From CAZXMB01 sp964641715 (GTDB lineage: Bacteria > Desulfobacterota > BSN033 > UBA1163), in NCBI GenBank assembly GCA_964641715.1, contig CAZXMB010000017.1, positions 1 through 24,987 of the forward strand: a DNA stretch of 24,987 bases, written 5' to 3'. This document shows positions 14,242-22,102 of this stretch, piece by piece. The notes under the pieces were generated by a model that was given only the letters and a program-made list of their open reading frames with translations, was not told where the DNA came from and did no database searches. The first letter of the stretch is position 1. Each line of letters begins with the position of its first letter. Made by a program: the position numbers and the translations under genes.

Positions 14242-15570
14242 TTACCCCCGTCTCCCTTTCAACCTGCCCTTCTTCATTAACCCCTCATAGTGTCTCGACA
14301 GCATATGGGCCTCAATCTGTTGAACGGTATCCAGGGCCACTCCCACCACGATCAACAGGGCGGTCCCTCCGAAATAGAAAGGGACATTGAACCTCCGAAT
14401 GAGAATGGTCGGGAGGACACAGACGGCTGAAACATAAATGGCTCCTCCGAGGGTGATGCGGGTGAGCACCTTATCAATATATTCCGACGTCTTCTGCCCC
14501 GGCCGAATGCCCGGGATATAACCCCCAAATTTCTTCATATTCTCTGCCACATCGTTCGGGTTGAAGGTGACCGCCGTATAGAAGTAGCAGAAAAAGATGA
14601 TGAAGCCCACATAGAGAAGATTGTAAAGGAGCTGGCCCGGTCCCAGGCTGCTGATAATGGATCGAATCCAGGAATGTGATTCCAGCCAGGGCTTTGGCAT
14701 AAAATTGGCAATCGTGAGCGGAAACATCAGGATCGAAGAGGCAAAAATGGGAGGAATGACCCCTGAGGTATTGAGTTTCAGAGGAAGATGGGTGGACTGT
14801 CCTCCGTAGACTCTTCTTCCCACAATTCGTTTCGCATACTGAACCGGAAGCCTTCTCTGTCCTGTCTCAATAAAGATGATCACTGCCACGACGAGGATCA
14901 TGATGAGGATAATCAACAGGACAGTGACCACACTCATCTGCCCCACCCTAAACAGTTCGTAGGTGCCGGCAATGGCATTGGGCATTCGGGCAACAATTCC
15001 CGCAAAGATGATGAGGGAGATGCCATTGCCGATGCCCCTTTCCGTAATCTGCTCGCCCAGCCACATGATGAAGGCTGTCCCCGCGGTCAGGGTGACCACT
15101 GTCATCAACCGGAAGGACCAGCCAGGGTTAAGAACGATACTTTCACCCGCTGCCCCTGTCATATTCTCCAGACCGACGGCGATCCCGAATCCCTGAATCA
15201 TGCTGAGGATGACCGTCCCGTAACGGGTATACTGGATGATCTTCTTTCTGCCCATCTCCCCTTCCTTCTGGAGTTGAGCAAGGTAGGGGATCACCACGGT
15301 GAGTAACTGGAGGATGATGGAGGCACTGATATAGGGCATAATGCCTAAGGCGAAAACCGATAGCCTCTCCAACGCCCCCCCTGAAAACATATCAATGAGG
15401 CTGAAGAGGGTTCCTTTGGCCTGCGCAAAGAAAGAGGCCAGGGCATCTCCATTGACTCCGGGGGTAGGGATATGAACCCCGATTCGATAGATCGCCAGGA
15501 AAAGAAAAGAATAGAAGATCCTTCGTTTCAGTTCGGGGATCTTAAAGATATTCTGGGCCCCTGAAATCAT
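14242..15570 (-). CDS. secY: Protein translocase subunit SecY
   Basis: SecY is the channel of the Sec translocon in the inner membrane. The 442 residues contain about ten hydrophobic spans. Family marks include IYRIGVHIPTPGVN near the N-terminus, the plug region around LIDMFSGGALERLSVFALGI, GQRRLPVQYAKR, and FNPNDVAENMKKFGGYIPGIRPG. The start overlaps the rplO stop by four bases (ATGA), so translation is probably coupled. Its place at the end of the spc cluster is standard. Confidence 0.98.
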   Translation of the reverse strand: MISGAQNIFKIPELKRRIFYSFLFLAIYRIGVHIPTPGVNGDALASFFAQAKGTLFSLIDMFSGGALERLSVFALGIMPYISASIILQLLTVVIPYLAQLQKEGEMGRKKIIQYTRYGTVILSMIQGFGIAVGLENMTGAAGESIVLNPGWSFRLMTVVTLTAGTAFIMWLGEQITERGIGNGISLIIFAGIVARMPNAIAGTYELFRVGQMSVVTVLLIILIMILVVAVIIFIETGQRRLPVQYAKRIVGRRVYGGQSTHLPLKLNTSGVIPPIFASSILMFPLTIANFMPKPWLESHSWIRSIISSLGPGQLLYNLLYVGFIIFFCYFYTAVTFNPNDVAENMKKFGGYIPGIRPGQKTSEYIDKVLTRITLGGAIYVSAVCVLPTILIRRFNVPFYFGGTALLIVVGVALDTVQQIEAHMLSRHYEGLMKKGRLKGRRG

Positions 15571-16010
15571 GAACGGATCACCTCTACCCTCCCCGAGGCC
15601 GCCTCCACTTTCTTCACGGCCGCCTGGCTGGCTCTATGGACACGGATGGTTAAAGGATGCTGGAGTTCCCCATCAGAGAGAAGCTTGATCGGCTCTCCCC
15701 TTCTGCAAAGACCCAGCCGATAGAGATGGTCAGGTTCGACCACACTCTCCTTAGGAAAGCGGTTGAGATCTCCGATATGAAGAATGGCCACCTTTTCCCT
15801 GAAAGGATTTCGAAATCCTCTTTTAGGAAGGCGCCGCTGGAGGGGCATCTGCCCTCCCTCAAAACCTGCCTTGGTCCCCCTCCCTGAACGGGAGTTCCGA
15901 CCCTTATGCCCTCGGCAGGCTGTTTTTCCGTGGCCGGATCCGATTCCCCTTCCCACGCGTTTCCTCTTCTTTCTCGATCCCTCCGGAGGTCTTAAAACTT
16001 CCAAAACCAT
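15567..16010 (-). CDS. rplO: 50S ribosomal protein L15
   Basis: The 147 residues show the Gly/Arg-rich N-terminal arm (KRVGRGIGSGHGKTACRGHKG, in part) that threads into 23S rRNA, followed by the globular domain with GFEGGQMPLQRRLPKRGF. It assembles late in the large subunit. An AAGGGAGATG context marks the start. It lies 16 bases after rpmD and overlaps secY. Confidence 0.97.
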   Translation of the reverse strand: MVLEVLRPPEGSRKKRKRVGRGIGSGHGKTACRGHKGRNSRSGRGTKAGFEGGQMPLQRRLPKRGFRNPFREKVAILHIGDLNRFPKESVVEPDHLYRLGLCRRGEPIKLLSDGELQHPLTIRVHRASQAAVKKVEAASGRVEVIRS

Positions 16011-16026
16011 CTCCCTTTCCTTTCCA

Positions 16027-16224
16027 TTACTCCATGACTTCTACCAGGTGTTTGACACGGGCAATCATTCCTCGGATCTCCGGTCGATCCGGCAAGATGA
16101 GGGTCTGATGGAGCCGCTTGAATCCCAGGCCCTTGATGACCTTTTTCTGATCTTCGGGCTTTCCGATCACACTTCTCTTCCATCGGACGATGATCTTGGA
16201 GGTTTGATGTTCAATGTTCTTCAT
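16027..16224 (-). CDS. rpmD: 50S ribosomal protein L30
   Basis: A 65-residue protein with the L30 fold: an N-terminal strand (KIIVRWKRSVIG), then LGFKRLHQTLILPDRPEIRGMIARVKHLVEV. Many bacteria have L30 of about 60 residues and some lack it. GAGGAACGAAGG lies before the ATG. It sits between rpsE and rplO as expected. Confidence 0.94.
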   Translation of the reverse strand: MKNIEHQTSKIIVRWKRSVIGKPEDQKKVIKGLGFKRLHQTLILPDRPEIRGMIARVKHLVEVME

Positions 16225-16234
16225 CCTTCGTTCC

Positions 16235-16744
16235 TCAGTTCTCCGCTCCCTTCTCCTGCCTTTTCTCCACGAGCTCTTCAGGAGGCTTTAATTGACCGAA
16301 CGCCTGAAGGGTCGCTTTGATCAGGTTGTAGGGATTGTTCGAACCCAGAGATTTTGTCAGAATGTTTTCAACCCCTGCGGACTCAGCAATCGCTCTGACC
16401 GCAGCACCTGCGATGACGCCTGTCCCTTGGGAGGCCGGCTTGAGTAAAACCCTGGAGGCCCCATATCGCCCCATCACTTCGTAGGGGATGGTCCTGTTCA
16501 CCAGTGGGATCTTGATGAGATTCCTCTTCGCATGTTCAATCCCTTTCCGGATCGCCTCTGGAACCTCATTGGCTTTTCCCAATCCGCTCCCTACATATCC
16601 GTTCCCGTCTCCCACCACCACCAGGGCGCTGAAGCTGAAGCGTCTTCCTCCTTTGACCACCTTGGCCACCCGGCTGATATGGACCACCCGGTCGGTCAAC
16701 TCCAGTGTGCTTGGATCAATCTTCACCAATGTTTCGCCCTCCAT
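16235..16744 (-). CDS. rpsE: 30S ribosomal protein S5
   Basis: S5 influences decoding accuracy and mRNA unwinding at the entry channel. The 169 residues include the double-stranded RNA-binding part (LTDRVVHISRVAKVVKGG, FSALVVVGDGNGYVGSGLGKA) and the C-terminal domain (GTGVIAGAAVRAIAESAGV, SLGSNNPYNLIKAT). The ATG overlaps the rplR stop codon by one base (TAATG), so it is probably translated by re-initiation. Confidence 0.97.
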   Translation of the reverse strand: MEGETLVKIDPSTLELTDRVVHISRVAKVVKGGRRFSFSALVVVGDGNGYVGSGLGKANEVPEAIRKGIEHAKRNLIKIPLVNRTIPYEVMGRYGASRVLLKPASQGTGVIAGAAVRAIAESAGVENILTKSLGSNNPYNLIKATLQAFGQLKPPEELVEKRQEKGAEN

Positions 16745-17106
16745 TAAAAGATCAGGCCGGCTGCCCGTGCGGCCTCGGCTAATGCCTTCACCCTTCCATG
16801 ATAGAGATACCCGTTTCTATCAAAGACCACTGTCTGAATCCCTCGCTCCATACATTTTTTAGCTATCAGCTCTCCAACCTTTTTCGCCGCCTCCACATTC
16901 CCCGGATATCGGAGCATCCCTTTGAGTTCAGGGCTCAAGGTGGAGACGGTGACCAGCGTCTTCCCGGTCGTATCCACGATCGCTTGGGCATAGATATGCC
17001 TTAAACTTCTAAACACATTGAGGCGAGGTCGTTCCAGTGTCCCCTCGACACGACTCCGTACTCTCTTTTTTCTCTTCATCCTGGCCGTTATCTTTTTATC
17101 CTTCAT
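16744..17106 (-). CDS. rplR: 50S ribosomal protein L18
   Basis: L18 binds 5S rRNA in the central protuberance. The 120 residues match the family (RPRLNVFRSLRHIYAQAID-like segment, VEAAKKVGELIAKKC, VVFDRNGYLYHGRVKALAEAA). It lies 22 bases after rplF, and its stop overlaps the rpsE start. Confidence 0.97.
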   Translation of the reverse strand: MKDKKITARMKRKKRVRSRVEGTLERPRLNVFRSLRHIYAQAIVDTTGKTLVTVSTLSPELKGMLRYPGNVEAAKKVGELIAKKCMERGIQTVVFDRNGYLYHGRVKALAEAARAAGLIF

Positions 17107-17128
17107 GGGTTCGTCAGATTCCTTTTCT

Positions 17129-17665
17129 CTAAGCTTTTGTCTTTCCTACTTTCTTTCGGACACGCTCTCCAACATAACGAACTCCCTTCCCTTTATAAGG
17201 CTCAGGAGGTTTGATGGAACGGAGTTTGGCGGCGATGGCCCCCACCAGCTGTTTATCCACTCCCTTGAGTGTGATGAGCGTTTGCTTTTCCACCTCCACC
17301 TTAATCCCCTCGGGAATAGGGAAAAGGACGGGATGGGAGAAGCCCAGGGAGAGCTTGAGATCTTTTCCCTGTGTATCCGCACGAAATCCTATACCGATGA
17401 TCTCAAGTTTTTTTTCGAAGCCCTGTGAAACGCCGGCCACCATATTGGCGATAATGCTTCGGGTTAATCCATGGAGAGCCCTGAGGGTGCGCAGATCATT
17501 CGAACGCTGAACGGATACCTTCCCTCCATCGACGGAGACGGAAATCCCCTGGGGGAGGTGATGGATGAGGTGACCTTTCGGTCCCCTGACCTCTACCTTC
17601 GAAGGATCACATGCGACGCTGACCCCCTGGGGCAATACAATGGACATCTTTCCAATACGAGACAT
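17129..17665 (-). CDS. rplF: 50S ribosomal protein L6
   Basis: L6 lies near the factor-binding site of the large subunit. Its 178 residues contain the two repeated L6 domains: MSRIGKMSIVLPQGV and VEVRGPKGHL in the first, and VSQGFEKKLEIIGIGFRA and the end KPPEPYKGKGVRYVGERVRKK, read in parts, in the second. An 80-base gap separates it from rpsH and holds a repeat element. Confidence 0.97.
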   Translation of the reverse strand: MSRIGKMSIVLPQGVSVACDPSKVEVRGPKGHLIHHLPQGISVSVDGGKVSVQRSNDLRTLRALHGLTRSIIANMVAGVSQGFEKKLEIIGIGFRADTQGKDLKLSLGFSHPVLFPIPEGIKVEVEKQTLITLKGVDKQLVGAIAAKLRSIKPPEPYKGKGVRYVGERVRKKVGKTKA

Positions 17666-17678
17666 AATCTATACCTCG

Positions 17679-17747
17679 AAAGTGGAACGTGGAGAGTTGA
17701 AAGTAGAAAAGATTTTAATCAACCTTCTACCCTCCACCCTCTACATT
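17679..17747. repeat. Imperfect inverted repeat in the rpsH-rplF gap
   Basis: The arms 17679-17704 and 17722-17747 pair at 19 of 26 positions and are built from purine-rich words such as GTGGA and AGTTGAAAG. The right arm reaches the rpsH stop codon. The loop is A/T-rich. Confidence 0.55.
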
Positions 17748-18144
17748 ACCAGACATAACAGAGAACCTCCCCACCCACATGGGCTTTTCGAGCCATCTTA
17801 TCGGTGAGAATTCCCCTGGGAGTCGAGAGGATAGAAACACCCAAACCGCTCATCACGGAAGGGAGTTGATCGGTTCCCGCATAAACCCTTCGACCGGGTT
17901 TACTGACCCGTTGGATATGAATAACTCCCTTGCGGTTCGCATCATATTTAAGAAAGACCTGAATCATCCGGTGTTGATTTTCATCCGTGACGACTTTAAA
18001 ATTTTTAATGAACCCTTCTCCCTTGAGGAGCTTCGCAATCTCGTGTTTGATCTTGGAGTAGGGAATCTCCACCTTCTCAAATCGTGCTTTCGAACCGTTT
18101 CTCATGAGGGTGAACATATTGGCGATTGGATCGGTCATTGACAT
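17746..18144 (-). CDS. rpsH: 30S ribosomal protein S8
   Basis: S8 organises the central domain of 16S rRNA and in enteric bacteria represses its own operon. The 132 residues match S8 (TDPIANMFTLMRNG, VEIPYSKIKHEIAKLLKGEG, PGRRVYAGTDQLPSVMSGLG, ending VGGEVLCYVW). ATG 18144 is chosen because GGGGAG lies six bases upstream. A long in-frame extension to 18396 is only the rpsN region in a different frame. Confidence 0.96.
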   Translation of the reverse strand: MSMTDPIANMFTLMRNGSKARFEKVEIPYSKIKHEIAKLLKGEGFIKNFKVVTDENQHRMIQVFLKYDANRKGVIHIQRVSKPGRRVYAGTDQLPSVMSGLGVSILSTPRGILTDKMARKAHVGGEVLCYVW

Positions 18145-18157
18145 ATCGGACTCCCCA

Positions 18158-18343
18158 TTACCAGCTTGCCTTAATGACCCCGGGGATTTCGCCCCGAGAG
18201 GCATATTTTCTGAAACAGAGGCGGCACATATTGAATCTTCGGAGAAAGGCCCTTGGCCTCCCGCAGAGCGGACACCGGTGGTATTGACGGACTTTAAACT
18301 TCTGAGGTCTCTTTGCCTTATTCTCCAATGAAAGTTTTGCCAA
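18158..18343 (-). CDS. rpsN: 30S ribosomal protein S14, zinc type
   Basis: The 61-residue zinc form of S14, with Cys 24, 27, 40 and 43 (CPLC ... CRLC) and the end YASRGEIPGVIKASW. It is the short type, not the longer zinc-free version of enteric bacteria. The start codon is TTG, preceded by AAGGAGGAGGAAA. It lies between rplE and rpsH. Confidence 0.96.
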   Translation of the reverse strand: MAKLSLENKAKRPQKFKVRQYHRCPLCGRPRAFLRRFNMCRLCFRKYASRGEIPGVIKASW

Positions 18344-18379
18344 TTTCCTCCTCCTTCTGATCCTAATCCCCCCACCTCC

Positions 18380-18408
18380 GTAAGGAACGGTTTCAAACCG
18401 TTCCTTAC
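18380..18408. repeat. Perfect REP-like hairpin between rplE and rpsN
   Basis: The arms GTAAGGAACGG (18380-18390) and CCGTTCCTTAC (18398-18408) pair perfectly around TTTCAAA, and the inverted symmetry continues through the loop (TTT/AAA). The layout matches the GTAGGGGCGGG-TTTCAAA-type hairpins that I recall as dispersed repeats in many bacteria. Confidence 0.75.
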
Positions 18409-18428
18409 AAAAGCATGTTGAGAGGGTT

Positions 18429-18968
18429 TTAATTTCTAAAGGGCATCCCCAATAACCTCAGCAGCTCTTTACCCTCCTCATCGTTCCTCGCTGAGGTGAC
18501 AATCACGATGTTCATCCCTTTCACCTTATCGATCTTATCATAATGGATCTCCGGGAAAATCAACTGTTCACGAAGACCGAGAGCGTAATTTCCCCTACCA
18601 TCAAAAGACTTACCGGAGAGGCCCTTAAAGTCCCTTACCCTTGGCAGAGCAACATTAACGAGACGATTGAAGAACTCATACATCCTCTCTTTTCGAAGAG
18701 TGACCACCGCGCCGATTGGCATTCCCGATCTCAATTTAAACTGGGCAATCGACTTTTTAGCCTTGGTGATCACAGCCTTCTGTCCCGTGATGAGGCTCAA
18801 CTCCTGAACAGCGGAGTCAAGAATCTTTATATTTTGGATCGCCTCCCCCAATCCCATATTGATAACGATCTTTTCCAGCCTGGGGACTTCCATCTTATTC
18901 CTGTAACTAAATCGTTTAATCAGCGCAGGCACCACTTTCTCCTGATAGACCTCTTTCAGCTTAGCCAT
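18429..18968 (-). CDS. rplE: 50S ribosomal protein L5
   Basis: L5 binds 5S rRNA and bridges to the small subunit. The 179 residues match along the whole length (YQEKVVPALIKRFSY, RLEKIVINMGLGEA, LITGQKAVITKAKKSIAQFK, NYALGLREQLIFPEI, ending RNDEEGKELLRLLGMPF). It lies eight bases after rplX, and the gap after it holds the REP-like hairpin. Confidence 0.98.
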   Translation of the reverse strand: MAKLKEVYQEKVVPALIKRFSYRNKMEVPRLEKIVINMGLGEAIQNIKILDSAVQELSLITGQKAVITKAKKSIAQFKLRSGMPIGAVVTLRKERMYEFFNRLVNVALPRVRDFKGLSGKSFDGRGNYALGLREQLIFPEIHYDKIDKVKGMNIVIVTSARNDEEGKELLRLLGMPFRN

Positions 18969-18976
18969 GGTATCAC

Positions 18977-19306
18977 CTATTTATCAAAGAGTTCCCCGCA
19001 TTTTCGGCAGAACCGAACCTTCCTGTCTCCCTCGATGAGGCGGTGACCGATCCGGACAGGCTTGTTACACTTCTCACAGAGGAGCATTACATTGGAGACA
19101 TGGAGCGGAGCCTCTTTCTCGATAATCCCCCCCTGTTTCTGTTGGCCGTGGGGACGGGTGTGCCGCTTAATGAAGTTGATCTTTTCGATAATCAGCTTCT
19201 CTTTTTCCGGAAGGACTCTTAAGACACGGCCGCTTTTGCCCTTCTCCCTGCCGTTGACGACCATTACAAGGTCATTCTTTTTGATATGAAATTTTTGGAC
19301 GATCAT
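18977..19306 (-). CDS. rplX: 50S ribosomal protein L24 with a CxxC pair
   Basis: L24 starts large-subunit assembly. The KOW motif is at about 13-40 (VMVVNGREKGKSGRVLRVLPEK), here given in part, followed by KINFIKRHTRPHGQQKQGGI. The C-terminal half carries Cys 77, 80, 100 and 103 (CEKC ... CRKC), a likely zinc ribbon found in many but not all L24 proteins. The 109-residue length is normal. Confidence 0.97.
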   Translation of the reverse strand: MIVQKFHIKKNDLVMVVNGREKGKSGRVLRVLPEKEKLIIEKINFIKRHTRPHGQQKQGGIIEKEAPLHVSNVMLLCEKCNKPVRIGHRLIEGDRKVRFCRKCGELFDK

Positions 19307-19321
19307 TCAACTATCTCTCCT

Positions 19322-19690
19322 TCACAGGACTTCTGGAGCCAAAGAGATGATCTTCATAAATCGTTTTGCACGAAGCTCCCTGGCCACGGGGCCAAAGATC
19401 CGTGTCCCGATGGGCTCCCCTTGGGGGTTGATCAGCACTGCAGAATTGTCATCAAACTTGATGTATGAACCATCGGGACGTTTGACCTCCTTCTTCGTCC
19501 GGACAATCACCGCTCGAACGACATCCCCTTTTTTAATCTTGGAATTAGGTAAGGCGTCTTTTACTGAGACGACGATGATATCGCCCAGGGTTGCATACTT
19601 GCGACGTGTCCCACCGAGGACTTTCACGCATCCCAATCTTTTGGCTCCTGAATTATCGGCCACTTCGAGGATAGTCCGCATCTGGATCAT
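19322..19690 (-). CDS. rplN: 50S ribosomal protein L14
   Basis: L14 lies at the subunit interface. The 122 residues are typical (MIQMRTILEVADNSGAKRL, GDIIVVSVKDALPNSKIKKG, ending FMKIISLAPEVL). It is 15 bases upstream of rplX and follows a 97-base gap after rpsQ that contains a repeat element. Confidence 0.98.
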   Translation of the reverse strand: MIQMRTILEVADNSGAKRLGCVKVLGGTRRKYATLGDIIVVSVKDALPNSKIKKGDVVRAVIVRTKKEVKRPDGSYIKFDDNSAVLINPQGEPIGTRIFGPVARELRAKRFMKIISLAPEVL

Positions 19691-19708
19691 AATCCACTCC
19701 CGTTTGAG

Positions 19709-19781
19709 AGGAGAAAGTGAAAAGGGGTGGGTGAAAAATGCTTTTCAAAACCACCTTCTCCCTCCACCATTCAACTTTCCA
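19709..19781. repeat. Imperfect inverted repeat in the rpsQ-rplN gap
   Basis: Purine-rich words on the left (GAGAAAGTGAAAAGG, GGTGGGTG) face pyrimidine-rich complements on the right (CTTCTCCCTCCACC, CAACTTTCC). A perfect GAAAA/TTTTC stem lies in the centre around ATGC. Pairing of the outer arms is only about two thirds. Confidence 0.4.
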
Positions 19782-19787
19782 TTGTCG

Positions 19788-20045
19788 TTAGGCGGCCCGC
19801 TCAAGGATTTCCTTGACCCGCCATCGTTTGTCACGGCTGAGAGGGCGAGTCTCGATGAGTAAGACCTTATCGCCCGTATGGCATTCGTTCTTCTCGTCAT
19901 GAGCCTTCACCTTTTTCCTTTTTCGAATGTATTTCTTGTAAACAGGGTGCAGGACCAGACGGTTCACCATCACCACCACGGTCTTATCCATTTTATCGCT
20001 TGTGACAAAGCCCGTTAATGTCTTCTGTTTTCCTCTTTCTCCCAT
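19788..20045 (-). CDS. rpsQ: 30S ribosomal protein S17
   Basis: S17 is an early-assembly OB-fold protein. The 85 residues match (TLTGFVTSDKMDKTVVVMV, HPVYKKYIRKRKKVKAHDE, GDKVLLIETRPLSRDKRW). It starts five bases after rpmC. Confidence 0.97.
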   Translation of the reverse strand: MGERGKQKTLTGFVTSDKMDKTVVVMVNRLVLHPVYKKYIRKRKKVKAHDEKNECHTGDKVLLIETRPLSRDKRWRVKEILERAA

Positions 20046-20050
20046 GGTCT

Positions 20051-20251
20051 CTATTTCCCTTTAGCCGGCGTCTTCTCTTTGAGGATCGTCTTCACCCGGG
20101 CGATATCCCGTTTGACCTGAGGAATACGTGCCACATTCTCCAATTGCCCGGTCGCATGTTGAAAACGAAGATTGAGGAGCTCCTCATGGAGCCCCTTCTC
20201 CTTCTCAAGCAATTCCCCTTCGCTCAGGAGCCGGAGGTCCTTTGCTTTCAT
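20051..20251 (-). CDS. rpmC: 50S ribosomal protein L29
   Basis: A 66-residue helical-hairpin protein at the tunnel exit near trigger factor. It matches the family (MKAKDLRLLSEGELLEKEK, LLNLRFQHATGQLENVARI, VKRDIARVKTILKE). Its ATG overlaps the rplP stop (ATGA), so translation is probably coupled. Confidence 0.96.
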   Translation of the reverse strand: MKAKDLRLLSEGELLEKEKGLHEELLNLRFQHATGQLENVARIPQVKRDIARVKTILKEKTPAKGK

Positions 20252-20664
20252 GGATGGATCCCCCTCATGATGAACTTTGTTCTGATGGGAAGCTTATGAG
20301 ATGCCAGGAGGAAGGCCTCCCTTGCCCTTTCCTCCGGAACTCCCTCCATCTCATAGAGAATCCTGCCTGGCCGGATGACCGCCACCCAGTCTTCGGGCGG
20401 GCCTTTTCCCTTCCCCATTCGAGTCTCTGCAGGCTTTTTGGTGATCGGTTTATCGGGAAAGATGCGGATCCAGATCCGACCTGTCCTTTTGATGAATCGC
20501 GTCATGGCAATTCGTGCCGCCTCGATCTGCCGGGAAGTCAACCAACCACATTCCTGAGCTTGAAGCCCGAAATCACCAAAGTTCAGGGTATGTCCACGGG
20601 AGGCGACCCCCCTCATCTTTCCCCTCTGCATCTTTCGATATTTTGTTTTCTTCGGCATCAACAT
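20248..20664 (-). CDS. rplP: 50S ribosomal protein L16
   Basis: L16 is near the A site and is needed for peptidyl transfer geometry. The protein begins MLMPKKTKYRK and includes RGHTLNFGDFGLQAQECGWLT (in part), ARIAMTRFIKRTGRIWIRIFPD and MGKGKGPPEDWVAVI. Either ATG 20664 or ATG 20658 could be used; an AGGATGA stretch favours the first. The 119-base gap to rpsC holds a repeat element. Confidence 0.97.
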   Translation of the reverse strand: MLMPKKTKYRKMQRGKMRGVASRGHTLNFGDFGLQAQECGWLTSRQIEAARIAMTRFIKRTGRIWIRIFPDKPITKKPAETRMGKGKGPPEDWVAVIRPGRILYEMEGVPEERAREAFLLASHKLPIRTKFIMRGIHP

Positions 20665-20690
20665 AACACTTCATCCTGTTTAGGAAAAAT

Positions 20691-20775
20691 GGAATGCTGG
20701 AACATTGGAATATTGGGTTGATAAAAAATCTTTGGATTTTCACATTATTCCATCATTCCAATATTCCATTATTCC
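20691..20775. repeat. Imperfect inverted repeat in the rplP-rpsC gap
   Basis: The arms 20691-20716 and 20750-20775 pair at 21 of 26 positions. Both are built from variants of GGAATATT and GGAATGATG words. The loop includes AAAAAATC. It is the best-paired of the long gap elements. Confidence 0.65.
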
Positions 20776-20783
20776 TGATTTAT

Positions 20784-21446
20784 CTAAGCTGCCCGCTCCT
20801 CTCCTTCCTTCGTCGAGAAGACCTCTCCTTTAAAGATCCATACCTTGACACCGATGGCCCCGTAAGTCGTCCTGGCTTCAGCCAGGCCGAAATCGATATC
20901 GGCCCGAAGGGTATGAAGGGGGACTCGTCCTTCCCGGTACCACTCACTTCTGGCCATCTCCGCTCCCCCCAATCTTCCTGCCAAAAAGATCTTGATTCCT
21001 TTTGCTCCCAGCTTTATCGCCGATCCTACGGCCCTTTTCATTGCCCTTCGAAACCCCACCCGTCGTTCCAGTTGGAGGGCTACATTTTCAGCTACCAATT
21101 GGGCATCGATCTCTGCCCGTTTGACCTCCTGGATACTGATGAAGATCTCTTTCTGGGTCATCTTCTGGAGCTCCTTTTTGAGGTTCTCCACCTCAGCCCC
21201 CTTCTTCCCGATGATGATCCCGGGACGGGCGGTATGGATCGTCACCTTTGCCTTCTTTGCCTTACTGGCTGCCCGCTCAATCTCAATCCTTGAGACCCCT
21301 GCATGATAAAGTTTTTTCTTCAAAAAGTCTCGGATCCTGATATCTTCAATGAGAAGCTGGGGATAATCCCTCTCGGCAAACCAACGGGAACTCCAATCTT
21401 TAATAAATCCCAATCGAAAACCGGTAGGATGCACTTTCTGACCCAA
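20784..21446 (-). CDS. rpsC: 30S ribosomal protein S3
   Basis: S3 forms part of the mRNA entry channel and has a KH domain (RPGIIIGKKGAEVENLKKEL) and a C-terminal domain (GAKGIKIFLAGRLGGAEMAR). The start TTG 21446 gives MGQKVHPTGFRLG, the universal family start, with AAAGGAGG eight bases upstream. An in-frame GTG at 21464 lies ahead of that ribosome binding site and is unlikely. The resulting length is 220 residues. Confidence 0.95.
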   Translation of the reverse strand: MGQKVHPTGFRLGFIKDWSSRWFAERDYPQLLIEDIRIRDFLKKKLYHAGVSRIEIERAASKAKKAKVTIHTARPGIIIGKKGAEVENLKKELQKMTQKEIFISIQEVKRAEIDAQLVAENVALQLERRVGFRRAMKRAVGSAIKLGAKGIKIFLAGRLGGAEMARSEWYREGRVPLHTLRADIDFGLAEARTTYGAIGVKVWIFKGEVFSTKEGEERAA

Positions 21447-21460
21447 GGTGGCGCCTCCTT

Positions 21461-21793
21461 TCACTTTTCATCCAGGACAATGGTGATGTGGCTTGTTCTT
21501 TTCCGGATCATCGTTGCCCGGCCCAGAGCTCGAGGGGTGTAACGCTTCCAGGTCGGCCCCTGATCCACAGAGATCTTTTTCACATAAAGGCGATCCACAT
21601 CGATCGTCTTCCTCTGATTGGCATTGGCGATGGCTGACTTCAATAATTTTTTGATCACCCCGGCGGCAGCTTTCTTGGTGAAAGAAAGGATATTCATTGC
21701 CTCTTCGGATCCTTTCCCCCGGATCAGATCCGCCACGAGCTTTGCCTTACTGGGCGCCAAACGTGCAAATCTCAATTTAGCCCTGACTTCCAT
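21461..21793 (-). CDS. rplV: 50S ribosomal protein L22
   Basis: L22 extends a loop into the exit tunnel. The 110 residues match (RFARLAPSKAKLVADLIRGK, KKLLKSAIANANQRKTID, KRYTPRALGRATMIRKRTSH). It follows rpsS by 18 bases, with GACAGGAGATG at the start. Confidence 0.97.
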   Translation of the reverse strand: MEVRAKLRFARLAPSKAKLVADLIRGKGSEEAMNILSFTKKAAAGVIKKLLKSAIANANQRKTIDVDRLYVKKISVDQGPTWKRYTPRALGRATMIRKRTSHITIVLDEK

Positions 21794-21811
21794 CTCCTGT
21801 CCCTTCCCCTC

Positions 21812-22102
21812 TTAGGCTGCCTTCCCTTTCACCTTTGTCTTGCGATCCCCGGAGTGGCCATGGAAAATTCGGGTGGGAGAGAACTCACCCAATTTATGAC
21901 CCACCATCTCCTCTGTAATGAAGACGGGAATAAACTTCTTTCCATTATGAACGGCGAAAGTTAATCCGACCATCTCAGGAAGGATCGTGGACCGCCTGGA
22001 CCAGGTCTTGATCACCTTCCCCTCCTTCAGCCTCCGAGCCTCTTCCACTTTTTTTAACAAATGTCCATCCACAAAGGGTCCCTTCTTGAGTGAACGGGCC
22101 AT
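21812..22102 (-). CDS. rpsS: 30S ribosomal protein S19
   Basis: S19 forms a head complex with S13. The 96 residues match (MARSLKKGPFVDGHLLKKV, TWSRRSTILPEMVGLTFAV, GHKLGEFSPTRIFHGH). ATG 22102 overlaps the rplB stop by one base (TGATG), with GGAGAG upstream; a TTG one codon earlier is less likely. Confidence 0.97.
   Translation of the reverse strand: MARSLKKGPFVDGHLLKKVEEARRLKEGKVIKTWSRRSTILPEMVGLTFAVHNGKKFIPVFITEEMVGHKLGEFSPTRIFHGHSGDRKTKVKGKAA

Noticed and set aside
18145..18396. 84-residue N-terminal extension of S8
   Set aside because: It is the rpsN region in another frame. The S8 family start and a GGGGAG ribosome binding site support 18144.
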